This document shows, piece by piece, positions 1 to 5,314 of a stretch of DNA of 5,953 nucleotides (positions are counted from its first letter, which is position 1; every line of letters starts with the position of its first letter). The notes below the pieces were generated by a model, which made no database searches, was not told the DNA's origin, and saw nothing but the letters and a program-made list of their open reading frames with translations. The stretch lies in NCBI GenBank assembly GCA_030616465.1, contig JAUWXH010000148.1, positions 1-5,953 of the forward strand, in the 5' to 3' direction. A program made the position numbers and the translations under genes. The DNA comes from Planctomycetota bacterium. GTDB lineage: Bacteria > Planctomycetota > Phycisphaerae > UBA1845 > Fen-1342.

Positions 1-639
1 CGCCTGGCCATGCCCGATCGCTACGGGCGCGCCGGCCGCTGGGCCGCGGGACATGTCGCACTCCTGGCCTGCGTGGGGCTCGCTTTCGGGCAAGACTCCT
101 ATTTCCTCGATTGGACGCTGCGCCAGCTCGACCCCGACGCGGCCGCTTGGCGTTCCGTGGCCCTCAGTTGGGGCACTCCGTCAGCCGGGCGCGTGGGCAT
201 CTGGGCCGGCCAAACATTCGCGGCATGGTTGATCGCCCTTGCCATCCTGCCGCTGCTGGGCGCGCTGCTGGGCATGGCCATCCCGTGGCACCACCCGGCC
301 GCGCGGCGCGGCATCGTAAAGTGGAGCCTCTATGCGACAGCCCTTTTTGTTCCGGTTGCTGTCGTGTGGTACGCCCTGCTGCTGAGCGGGTCACGAGGGC
401 AGTACCCCAGCCTGCGCATTGCGCTGACCGCATGGCTGGCGAATCCACCGCTGCCGAGCTTGGCCAGTTTTCTCGGCGTCACGTACGCCCTGTGGTGGGC
501 CATGGGCGTGTCGAGCAACCCGTACATCCAACACCGCGGCTTCAAAGCGTTTATCCTGCACGCAGCCATCTTCGCCAGCGCGTGGGTCATCGTGACGCGC
601 GTCCTGTTCCCGCCGGGCCCGCTGGAGGAGCTGCTGTGA
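1..639 (+). CDS. Multi-pass membrane protein of unknown family (possibly 5'-truncated)
   Basis: I do not recognise the family. Counting from the ATG at position 10, the 209-residue product has five hydrophobic stretches, at about residues 11-28, 69-91, 104-126, 148-167 and 180-200. This fits an integral membrane protein with short loops. There are no obvious catalytic motifs. A polar stretch NPYIQHRGFKAF (170-181) lies before the last helix. The frame is open through positions 1-9 and no ribosome binding site can be seen before the ATG, so the true start may lie outside the window. In that case this is the C-terminal part of a longer protein. An upstream zinc ribbon, as in the protein at 4694-5287, is possible but unseen. 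The stop codon overlaps the next gene's GTG start, so the two are probably co-transcribed and translationally coupled. Confidence is good that it is coding, none for function. Confidence 0.75.
   Translation, partial: RLAMPDRYGRAGRWAAGHVALLACVGLAFGQDSYFLDWTLRQLDPDAAAWRSVALSWGTPSAGRVGIWAGQTFAAWLIALAILPLLGALLGMAIPWHHPAARRGIVKWSLYATALFVPVAVVWYALLLSGSRGQYPSLRIALTAWLANPPLPSLASFLGVTYALWWAMGVSSNPYIQHRGFKAFILHAAIFASAWVIVTRVLFPPGPLEELL
624..630 (+). promoter_or_regulatory. Strong ribosome binding site fixing the GTG start at 636
   Basis: GGAGGAG lies inside the end of the upstream gene, 5 nt before GTG at 636. The reading frame is open far upstream of this point (from about position 111), and this site is what decides the start. 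The stop of the first gene (TGA, 637-639) overlaps the start as GTGA. Confidence 0.8.
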
Positions 640-1565
640 GCGACATCTTCAGCCGCCGCTACGCCACGGCGCCTGCCGGAATCATCCGCGGCTACGTGAT
701 CGGTTTGGCCTGCGTGCTTGTTGCCAGCCTGGCGTGGCACGGGCTCCACGCGCGCGTTCTCCGTGGCCTGGCGCGCAGCAGCGTCGGTTGTGACGCGCGC
801 GCCAAGCTGATCGCAGGCGCCATTGACGAGCTCTACCCTCGTCAACGTGTCTATGTATCAGACGGCGAGCCGATACTGAACTCCTACCGGCAGGGGAATC
901 AGGGCGGCGTCTGCTGGGTGATCAGCCTGGAAACACCGTCCTGCGAACAGCCGACCGCTGCGCGGGGAGTAGGCATGGTCGCTGATCTCGATCTGAACTC
1001 GCGCGGGTTAGTGCACCTGAGGACGATGCGGTGGGGAATCCCAGCGCCGCCCGGCGACTGGGATGGCGACGGGGCATTCGAAGTCAGCTCCATATGCATT
1101 CCGACGGGCGACGCTTTCAGAAACCCGTCGACCTACCACCTGTACTGGGTCGTTATCCGGCTTGGAAGAGAATCCAACGAAATTGTCGCCTTGGCCGCCG
1201 TCAGGCACGATGTTCCTGCGAACACCGTCGGGCCTCTCGCAATCTGGCAAGACGAGTCTGGCGACGGCATCGCCAATTGGGTCCTCGTTACAGCCCGGTA
1301 CTCGGCAAACCAGCAGGAGCTCTCGCCATTCGAGCGCCTCGGGATCTTCGAATGGAGCGAGCCCGGCGGGGTGCTGAGGCCGCGGGTTGTGCCGGACGAT
1401 GGCAGTATGCTCGTGTGGACGCCGCCCAGCGGGCACCCGCATCGGTTCCCGGCGGACAAGCTGGTGGACGACGTCTGCCGGGAGCTTCTGCCGGTACCGG
1501 AGGGCTTCGGCACGGCGCTGGCCTCTCAGCCGGTCAGCGCGCCCACGTCATCACCGGCGCCGTAG
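636..1565 (+). CDS. Membrane-anchored protein with FG-GAP/EF-hand-like Asp-rich loops
   Basis: Translation from GTG at 636 gives 309 residues. A single hydrophobic helix at about residues 16-36 follows a short basic N-terminus (MSDIFSRRYA), so the bulk is probably outside the membrane. Three Asp-rich segments follow: DLDLNSRG (117-124), DWDGDGAFEV (141-150) and DESGDGIANW (206-215). The second is a textbook D-x-D-x-D-G loop of the kind seen in FG-GAP/VCBS propeller repeats and EF-hand-like calcium sites. In the third the second Asp is replaced by Ser. Each is followed by beta-like text (VSSICI, VLVTARYS), as in propeller blades. The tail is Pro/Ser/Ala-rich (PVSAPTSSPAP). Three blades are too few for a whole propeller, so the fold is uncertain. 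It probably forms an operon with the preceding membrane protein. No enzyme signature is visible and the function is unknown; calcium binding is an inference. Confidence 0.8.
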   Translation: MSDIFSRRYATAPAGIIRGYVIGLACVLVASLAWHGLHARVLRGLARSSVGCDARAKLIAGAIDELYPRQRVYVSDGEPILNSYRQGNQGGVCWVISLETPSCEQPTAARGVGMVADLDLNSRGLVHLRTMRWGIPAPPGDWDGDGAFEVSSICIPTGDAFRNPSTYHLYWVVIRLGRESNEIVALAAVRHDVPANTVGPLAIWQDESGDGIANWVLVTARYSANQQELSPFERLGIFEWSEPGGVLRPRVVPDDGSMLVWTPPSGHPHRFPADKLVDDVCRELLPVPEGFGTALASQPVSAPTSSPAP

Positions 1566-1580
1566 TATCGGCCAAGCACG

Positions 1581-1596
1581 ATTGCGCTAGCGCGAT
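1581..1596. terminator. Weak hairpin between convergent genes
   Basis: ATTGCGCTAGCGCGAT can fold into a short stem (ATTGCG with CGCGAT, one G-T pair) around CTAG. It lies in the 74-bp gap between the stops of the 636-1565 gene and the leftward Spy-like gene. There is no T-tract on either side, so intrinsic terminator function is doubtful. Confidence 0.25.
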
Positions 1597-1639
1597 GCGT
1601 GCGTTACCCGGACGCGCTCTCCAATAAGCCGCGAGGCGT

Positions 1640-2680
1640 TCAGGGTGTTCGCGCGGGGCGGCTTTCCCGGGTCGGTCGCGAGCGGCGGTCGAGCCGCTTG
1701 AGGTGTTCCTCGAACTCGCGCGTTTGCTCGGGATCGAGCAGCTCGACGACCTGCTTCTTGACCTTCGCGGCCAGCAGCGCTTGCCCCTCGGCGTCGCGCC
1801 GTCTGATCTCACGCCGGGCCCGCATGGCGTCGCGCTCGATCACTCTGAACTCGTCGCGTTGCTCGCTGCTGAGCCGGACGCGCCGGGCCGCGCGGATGAT
1901 GTTGCGAACATCGGCTTGGCCGCGCGCTTCTCCCTCCCGGCCGATGCCGAACTCCTGCCGGAAGTTCTCGAGGACGGCCTTCTGGTCGTCGCGCAGGATC
2001 TTCTCCAGTTGCTCGAAGAACGTGGAAAGCATCTCCGTTGGGTCCGGCCGCATCTCCTCACGAAGCTGCTCCCTCAGCTCTTGGGCGCGCTCCTGGTCGC
2101 CAGCGGCTTCGGCCGCGCGCACCTCCTCCCAGAGGGCCCGCGTCTCTTGCCAGCGCTCGCGGTGCTGCTCGCGGCTGGATGCCATCAGCTCGTCCCACTG
2201 CTGGCGTTGGGCGTCGTCCAGCCCGAGCTCTTGGGGCAGATCCGTCATGACGCGACGGTACATCTCACCCCGCCGACGCTGCCCATCCATGCGGTCCTGC
2301 ATCTCGTACAGTCGGTCGAGCTGATCCTCGCGCAGCAGCGGCGCGACTTCGTCGAGCAGTCCGCTGAACATGCCGCCCCATTCCCCGCCGTGCGACATCC
2401 CGCCCCGCATCGCGACGCCCCGTTCTTGGTCGCCGTCGCGCGTGGCCTGACGCATCTCCCTCCAGCGGCGGCCCATGTCCTGCATGCGTTGGCGATAGGG
2501 CTCCGCGACCTGGTCGAACTGGGCGCGCTGTGCCTCGTCGAGCTCGAGTTGGTTCGCAAAGCGGTCCACCATGCGGTCAAACCACCCGGAGCCTTCCCCA
2601 GGCATGGGGTGGGGCTGTGCCAACGCGGTTGACGTACCGAGACCAAGGATCAAGCTTGCCAGCATTACGCGTTTCATCAT
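1640..2680 (-). CDS. Exported Spy/CpxP-like protein with six LxxxQ motifs
   Basis: The product of 346 residues starts at the ATG at 2680; a second ATG at 2677 is equally possible. AGGAG lies 4 nt (7 nt for the second ATG) upstream. The same frame is open to an ATG at 2758, but that adds 26 polar residues ahead of a clear signal peptide, so I reject the longer form. The signal peptide is MMKRVMLASLILGLGTSTALA, probably cut near residue 21. The rest is highly charged, Arg/Glu/Gln-rich, predicted helical and cysteine-free. Six L-x-x-x-Q motifs occur: L47-Q51, L116-Q120, L154-Q158, L229-Q233, L270-Q274 and L315-Q319. They resemble the paired LTxxQ motifs of Spy/CpxP/Zra-type periplasmic proteins, with Asp, Arg or Ser in place of Thr. 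Spy is an ATP-independent periplasmic chaperone and CpxP a sensor-kinase inhibitor. A chaperone or envelope-stress role here is an inference. It is divergent from the hibernation factor gene. Confidence 0.88.
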   Translation of the reverse strand: MMKRVMLASLILGLGTSTALAQPHPMPGEGSGWFDRMVDRFANQLELDEAQRAQFDQVAEPYRQRMQDMGRRWREMRQATRDGDQERGVAMRGGMSHGGEWGGMFSGLLDEVAPLLREDQLDRLYEMQDRMDGQRRRGEMYRRVMTDLPQELGLDDAQRQQWDELMASSREQHRERWQETRALWEEVRAAEAAGDQERAQELREQLREEMRPDPTEMLSTFFEQLEKILRDDQKAVLENFRQEFGIGREGEARGQADVRNIIRAARRVRLSSEQRDEFRVIERDAMRARREIRRRDAEGQALLAAKVKKQVVELLDPEQTREFEEHLKRLDRRSRPTRESRPARTP

Positions 2681-2684
2681 GCGA

Positions 2685-2689
2685 CTCCT
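2685..2689 (-). promoter_or_regulatory. Ribosome binding site of the Spy-like gene
   Basis: The minus strand reads AGGAG followed by TCGC and then ATGATG. This site supports starting at 2680 or 2677, directly before the signal peptide, and not at the upstream ATG at 2758. Confidence 0.7.
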
Positions 2690-2770
2690 GTTCCGCTTGG
2701 CGATGATGGACAACGATTGTCCTCGCGACGCACCGCGAATCTCCGCCGAACGTCGCACTCAGCCGCAGCC

Positions 2771-2779
2771 ATTATACCA
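2771..2779 (-). promoter_or_regulatory. Extended -10 promoter element for the Spy-like gene
   Basis: The minus strand reads TGGTATAAT, a perfect TATAAT preceded by the TGn of extended -10 promoters. No good -35 hexamer is seen 16-18 bp upstream, which is tolerated in extended -10 promoters. Transcription would begin near 2764, leaving a leader of about 84 nt. This is a motif-based inference. Confidence 0.5.
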
Positions 2780-2858
2780 CGGTTGTGAATCAGGAATGGC
2801 GTTTTTTCTGGACCGGAGCGGCCTTTCGGCGCCGCCCCCGATCCTGTGGCGAACCACC

Positions 2859-2870
2859 CGACGGCCGTCG
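2859..2870. promoter_or_regulatory. Perfect 12-bp palindrome at the hibernation factor promoter (candidate operator)
   Basis: CGACGGCCGTCG reads identically on both strands. It ends 2 bp before the rightward TATAAT at 2873, placing it in the -10/-35 spacer. A dimeric regulator could bind there. In GC-rich DNA a palindrome of this length can arise by chance, so the call rests mainly on its position. Confidence 0.35.
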
Positions 2871-2872
2871 CG

Positions 2873-2878
2873 TATAAT
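2873..2878 (+). promoter_or_regulatory. TATAAT -10 box for the hibernation factor gene
   Basis: A perfect TATAAT occurs in otherwise GC-rich sequence, giving a start near 2885 and a leader of about 35 nt. The -35 region, around 2850-2855 (CGAACC), does not match TTGACA, so the promoter may need an activator or another sigma factor. Confidence 0.5.
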
Positions 2879-2909
2879 GGATACCGTGAGGTTATTTGAC
2901 CCACGTGCC

Positions 2910-2915
2910 AGGAGG
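2910..2915 (+). promoter_or_regulatory. Ribosome binding site of the hibernation factor gene
   Basis: AGGAGG, a full Shine-Dalgarno match, lies 5 nt before ATG at 2921 and fixes that start over the second Met (residue 4). Confidence 0.75.
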
Positions 2916-2920
2916 GTGCT

Positions 2921-3241
2921 ATGGAACTCATGATCCACCAGCACGACGTCAGCGTGGACGAAGCGCTGCGCGAGCGTATCGAGCGCCGCATCAACGCCGC
3001 CCTGGACCGCTTCGAACCGCGGATTTCGCGGGTCACCGTGCAACTGCGCGACCTGAACGGCCCGCGTGGCGGCCTGGATAAGGACTGCCGCATCGCGATC
3101 AAGCTGATCCCCTCAGGCGAGCTCTTCATCGAGCAGCGCGACGACAATCTGCACGCGGCGGTCGCGACAGCGGCAGATCGGGCGGCCGAGGTGGTCCGCC
3201 GCGCCGTCAGCCGCCGAAAACGCGGCATCGGCGCCGGCTGA
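2921..3241 (+). CDS. hpf: Short HPF/RaiA-type ribosome hibernation factor (S30AE family)
   Basis: The 106-residue product matches the N-terminal S30AE domain of ribosome hibernation proteins. The order fits the family's beta-alpha-beta-beta-beta-alpha fold: strand at about 2-7, helix 12-30 (SVDEALRERIERRINAALDR), strands at about 36-44, 54-62 and 66-71, then a long basic helix 74-100. The segment FIEQRDDNLHAAVATAADRA resembles the family's aD(D/E)xyaAiD region. Members bind the 30S decoding centre in stationary phase or starvation, blocking mRNA and tRNA sites and helping 70S or 100S inactivation. The gene ends after the basic tail RRKRGIGAG, so it is a short form without the C-terminal dimerisation domain of long HPF. 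HPF and RaiA (YfiA) cannot be separated here with certainty. It has its own leader and ribosome binding site, and shares its control region with the divergent Spy-like gene. Confidence 0.88.
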   Translation: MELMIHQHDVSVDEALRERIERRINAALDRFEPRISRVTVQLRDLNGPRGGLDKDCRIAIKLIPSGELFIEQRDDNLHAAVATAADRAAEVVRRAVSRRKRGIGAG

Positions 3242-3242
3242 C

Positions 3243-3259
3243 CGCGGCCGAGCACCGCG
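3243..3259. terminator. Weak hairpin between convergent genes
   Basis: CGCGG and CCGCG can pair around a 7-nt loop just after the hibernation factor stop codon. The convergent gap is only 30 bp and no T-tract follows, so this is at best a poor terminator. Confidence 0.2.
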
Positions 3260-3271
3260 CTGCCACGGGGG

Positions 3272-4066
3272 TCAGGGCGCATCCGGATGCAATAGGCGAC
3301 CTTCCATCCCGCCGGCGATCGGCAGAACCGCCCCGCTGATATGACCTGACAAGCGCTCGGACGCCAAGAACACAATCGCGGCGGCGACGTCGCGCGGCTC
3401 GGCAACCTTCTGCAACGCCATCGTCGCCTGCACACGAAGCATCAGGGCCGGGTCGGACAGCCCGTCCGCCGCCATCGGCGTCCGCGTCCACCCGGGGCAC
3501 ACGCAGTTGACGCGCCCGCGCGGCGCGAGCCGCACGATCTCGTTCTTCAGACTCAGCGTCAACCCATACACCATCGCGGCCTTGGCGGCGGCGTAATCCG
3601 CGTGCCCCGCTTCGCCGAACAGGCCGGCAGTCGAGCCCACCAGCACAATCGCGGCGGATTCACGCGGATCGTCCGCCAAATGCCGCAGGAAGCCCCGGCA
3701 GGTGAGAAACGCGCTGTTCAAGTCGGCATCAAGCGTTTCCCGCCACTGCGCCGCCGTCATCTCGTGCAGCGGCACGGACTCGCTCCTGAAGATCCCGGCG
3801 TTGACCACGAGCACGTCAATACGCGGAAACGCGCTTAACGCTTCCGCAAACATCCGCTCAACCTGCCGCTCGTCCCGCAGATCGGCTGGCACGGCTACGT
3901 TCGGCACCGCGATCCGCTGCTGCAACTCGCGAACGGGCTCTGCCTGCGTGTGGTAGTGCAGGACCAGTTTCGCCCGCTCCGCGGCCAACGCCTCCGCCAC
4001 CGCCAGCCCGATCCCACCCGACGCCCCGGTGATCAAGACACACTTGTCGTTCAGCTCCGCGTTCAA
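3272..4066 (-). CDS. Short-chain dehydrogenase/reductase (SDR, FabG-like)
   Basis: From TTG at 4066 the product has 264 residues, close to the usual length of classical SDRs. It starts LNAELNDKCVLITGASGGIG, with the fold's N-terminal strand where it belongs. Visible motifs: the Rossmann cofactor loop TGASGGIG (residues 13-20), an acidic D62 in PADL, NAG at 89-91 (the usual NNAG reads VNAG), and a complete catalytic tetrad N117 (DLNSAF), S145 (GSTAG), Y158 and K162 (YAAAK). PGWTRTP follows at about 191-197. The enzyme should be a soluble NAD(P)H-dependent oxidoreductase of an alcohol or ketone. The substrate cannot be read from sequence, and FabG is only the closest classical type. GGGAG lies 6 nt before the TTG. 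A GTG at 4099 in the same frame would add 11 residues but has no ribosome binding site. It is convergent with the hibernation factor gene and otherwise isolated. Confidence 0.9.
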   Translation of the reverse strand: MNAELNDKCVLITGASGGIGLAVAEALAAERAKLVLHYHTQAEPVRELQQRIAVPNVAVPADLRDERQVERMFAEALSAFPRIDVLVVNAGIFRSESVPLHEMTAAQWRETLDADLNSAFLTCRGFLRHLADDPRESAAIVLVGSTAGLFGEAGHADYAAAKAAMVYGLTLSLKNEIVRLAPRGRVNCVCPGWTRTPMAADGLSDPALMLRVQATMALQKVAEPRDVAAAIVFLASERLSGHISGAVLPIAGGMEGRLLHPDAP

Positions 4067-4072
4067 GGTCTT

Positions 4073-4077
4073 CTCCC
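4073..4077 (-). promoter_or_regulatory. Ribosome binding site supporting a TTG start for the SDR gene
   Basis: The minus strand reads GGGAG, then AAGACC, then TTG at 4066. No comparable site precedes the in-frame GTG at 4099, so the TTG start is preferred. Confidence 0.55.
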
Positions 4078-4107
4078 ACAGGCTCGTGGCGCATTGCACG
4101 CCGGCAC

Positions 4108-4113
4108 ATCATA
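4108..4113 (-). promoter_or_regulatory. Candidate -10 box for the SDR gene
   Basis: The minus strand reads TATGAT, five of six matches to TATAAT. The start would fall near 4101, about 35 nt before the TTG. No clear -35 is seen. The box lies within the loop of an inverted repeat (CGCCGG at 4099-4104, CCGGCG at 4118-4123). Confidence 0.35.
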
Positions 4114-4133
4114 GCGGCCGGCGAAGACGGGCA

Positions 4134-4171
4134 GAAACGGGGAAACGTGCCTGCATGGAAACGTGGAAACG
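4134..4171. repeat. Short GAAACG ladder upstream of the SDR gene
   Basis: GAAACG occurs at 4134, 4142, 4158 and 4166, all on an 8-bp grid with one step (4150) missing. It lies upstream of the SDR gene's candidate -10 box. It could be a set of regulator sites or a decayed short tandem repeat. Confidence 0.4.
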
Positions 4172-4319
4172 CGCGTGCTCCATCGGCAGCCCGCAAGCCT
4201 GCCCGCTCGTTCCGCAGTCAGGCACGCACAGCCCCGCCTGCGCCGGGCCTGCTCGTGGCACCCGGCGAAGCGAAGGACCGCGAGGACGCCGACGACGACT
4301 GAGCGCCCCTGACGGAGTG
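4172..4319. other. Intergenic stretch with no convincing gene
   Basis: This stretch joins the SDR upstream region to the tandem repeat. The frame ending at TGA 4300-4302 finishes with an acidic tail (EAKDREDADDD), but the text before it is Arg/Ala/Pro-rich and has no ribosome binding site. A hairpin with a 7-bp stem (CGCCGGG at 4241-4247, CCCGGCG at 4261-4267) is the only structure seen. Confidence 0.5.
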
Positions 4320-4499
4320 GTGCCCCACCCTTTCAAGGGTGGGGGACTGATCGGAGTGTCACCGGGAACGCCCCATCCCAATCCATCGCGATGAGCGAGG
4401 GTGCCCCACCCTTTCAAGGGTGGGGGACTGATCAGAGTGTCAGCGGGAACGCCCCATCCCAATCCATTGCGATGAGCGAGGGTGTCCCACCCTTTCAAG
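4320..4499. repeat. 81-bp tandem repeat with palindromic core (two full units and a truncated third)
   Basis: Units start at 4320, 4401 and 4482. The two full units differ at only 3 of 81 positions. The third keeps 18 bp (one mismatch) and then diverges at 4500. Each full unit opens with arms CCCCACCCTT and AAGGGTGGGG around TC, able to form a 9-10 bp stem. The remaining 50 or so bases (containing GGGAACGCCCCATCCCAATC) are shared only between these units. The truncated unit lacks the right arm and so cannot form the hairpin. The period is a multiple of three, so the array stays open in several frames and creates spurious peptides on both strands. Such palindromes are interspersed non-coding repeats in other genomes. 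The role here is unknown. Confidence 0.92.
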
Positions 4500-4693
4500 T
4501 CGTATTTCCCATTCATGGTCAGCACACGCAGAGTGAAGACGACCTCGGGATGTGCATTGCCCGAGGACGTTGGCGATTTGGACGACGACGGTGACACGGG
4601 ATTTCCACCTGTTGGAACAACGGATCTTTCACGGCACACCTGGACCTGTACGGCGAGTCCTGATCATGATCCAACAGCGGGAGATCGAACCAT
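4500..4693 (+). pseudogene. Possible decayed dockerin/EF-hand-like C-terminal fragment
   Basis: No intact gene is seen in this stretch. At about 4560-4594 the forward frame reads PEDVGDLDDDGD, the D-x-D-x-D-G pattern of dockerin type I and EF-hand-like loops. After a change of frame it continues DFHLLEQRIFHGTPGP (from about 4600). Intact loops of this type read DLxxDGDVxxxDFxxL. Here only 4 nt separate the last loop Asp codon (GAC) from the GAT of DF, where 12 nt would be expected, as if 8 nt had been lost. The upstream part of any such gene is not present, and the repeat array abuts it. The match is short, so chance remains possible. Confidence 0.25.
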
Positions 4694-5287
4694 CTACTCG
4701 GACGAGGGTGGGGAGCGGTCGAGGTCAAGAATCCGCTGCACCTGTTCGTCGAACGGCCTGCCGCACTCGGGGCAGTTTGGGCCGGGCAAACCGATCAGGG
4801 GGTAGCCGCAAGGGACGCAGATAGGGACTCCACAGTCGAGAAGCTCGTGCCGAAGGAGCTCTGGAACGTAGCGTTTCATCCACACATTCCCGAAGAACGC
4901 GCCCGCGATGACCAGCACCACCAGTAGGGGGGGAACGAACCAGATCAGTTCCGCGCGGCTCGGCAACCGAAACTGCGGCTGAATTGCGCCAAACACAGTG
5001 GTCGCCAGCAATCCGAGCAGAACTACTAACGCTACCGTTTTCGCGACCGCCACCCAGAACGGTCGGCGCAACATGATTTTCGACATGGCCCGGCGCAGAG
5101 CGTTTCGGCGGTCCCTGGCGGTTGGAAAGAACTCGAGCTCCGGGTGCCCTCTCGCCCAAGCACTGTCCACGTAGAGAATGGCGCGCCAGGTCTGTCGAAA
5201 AGGATAGCTCAGCGCACGCAGCAGGACCGGTTTTCCACGAACACCCTTGAGGCCGAACTCGTCATGTCGCCGAAGACGACTGGGCAT
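4694..5287 (-). CDS. Two-helix membrane protein with C-terminal zinc ribbon
   Basis: The product has 197 residues. The N-terminal 75 residues are basic and soluble (SYPFRQTWRAILYVDSAW, then RRNALRRAMSKIMLRR). Two hydrophobic helices follow at about 77-99 and 115-136. The C-terminus carries a four-cysteine zinc ribbon: C157-VP-C160-GYPLIGL and C172-PE-C175-GRPFD. I recognise this ribbon style (CxxCGYxLxGL...CPECGxxFD) as common in planctomycete membrane proteins, usually of unknown function. Zinc binding is inferred from the cysteine spacing. ATG at 5287 is the first start after an in-frame TAG and has no Shine-Dalgarno sequence. A TAGACT hexamer ends 6 nt before it, suggesting a leaderless mRNA. 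The gene lies between the tandem repeat and an inverted copy of its core, and is divergent from the methyltransferase. No partner or pathway can be named. Confidence 0.8.
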   Translation of the reverse strand: MPSRLRRHDEFGLKGVRGKPVLLRALSYPFRQTWRAILYVDSAWARGHPELEFFPTARDRRNALRRAMSKIMLRRPFWVAVAKTVALVVLLGLLATTVFGAIQPQFRLPSRAELIWFVPPLLVVLVIAGAFFGNVWMKRYVPELLRHELLDCGVPICVPCGYPLIGLPGPNCPECGRPFDEQVQRILDLDRSPPSSE

Positions 5288-5293
5288 GAGGAG

Positions 5294-5299
5294 AGTCTA
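5294..5299 (-). promoter_or_regulatory. Candidate -10 box for a leaderless zinc-ribbon mRNA
   Basis: The minus strand reads TAGACT, then 6 nt (CTCCTC), then the ATG at 5287. This is the TAnnnT spacing typical of leaderless genes. The -35 position falls inside the palindromic repeat (TGGGGG) and does not match consensus. Confidence 0.35.
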
Positions 5300-5314
5300 T
5301 CGTCCTTCCTCTCC

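Noticed and set aside
111..635. Upstream extension of the 636-1565 frame
   Set aside because: It overlaps the preceding membrane protein in another frame, reads as Arg/Pro/Ala-rich text, and the strong ribosome binding site and GTGA overlap place the start at 636.
1599..2324. Forward-strand open frame of 241 codons dominated by Ser and Arg
   Set aside because: It is another shadow of the Spy-like gene, with low-complexity Ser/Arg composition and no domain.
1703..2632. Long forward-strand open frame (309 codons) rich in Leu, opposite the Spy-like gene
   Set aside because: It is an antisense shadow. Leu/Ala-rich text results from reading the Arg/Glu/Gln-rich helical gene backwards, there is no ribosome binding site, and the leftward gene has a signal peptide and motifs.
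4033..4302. Forward open frame ending in an acidic tail (EAKDREDADDD)
   Set aside because: The rest is Arg/Ala/Pro-rich with no start signal and no recognisable domain.
4320..4499. CRISPR array
   Set aside because: Two and a fraction near-identical 81-bp units without variable spacers form a tandem repeat, not repeat-spacer structure, and no cas gene is present.
4109..4639. Leftward open frame of 176 codons with a repeated ISPPPLKGWGT peptide
   Set aside because: The peptide repeat is just translation of the 81-bp DNA repeat, whose length is a multiple of three. There is no ribosome binding site and the palindrome explains the openness.
4662..4671. 10-bp palindrome GATCATGATC
   Set aside because: It is short, isolated and not placed at a promoter, so it is likely chance.
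4391..4805. Forward open frames (4391-4594 and 4482-4805) starting in the repeat
   Set aside because: They begin in the repeat (APPFQGWGT-type peptides); the second also runs antisense into the zinc-ribbon gene. Only the short Asp-rich part is kept, as a possible remnant.
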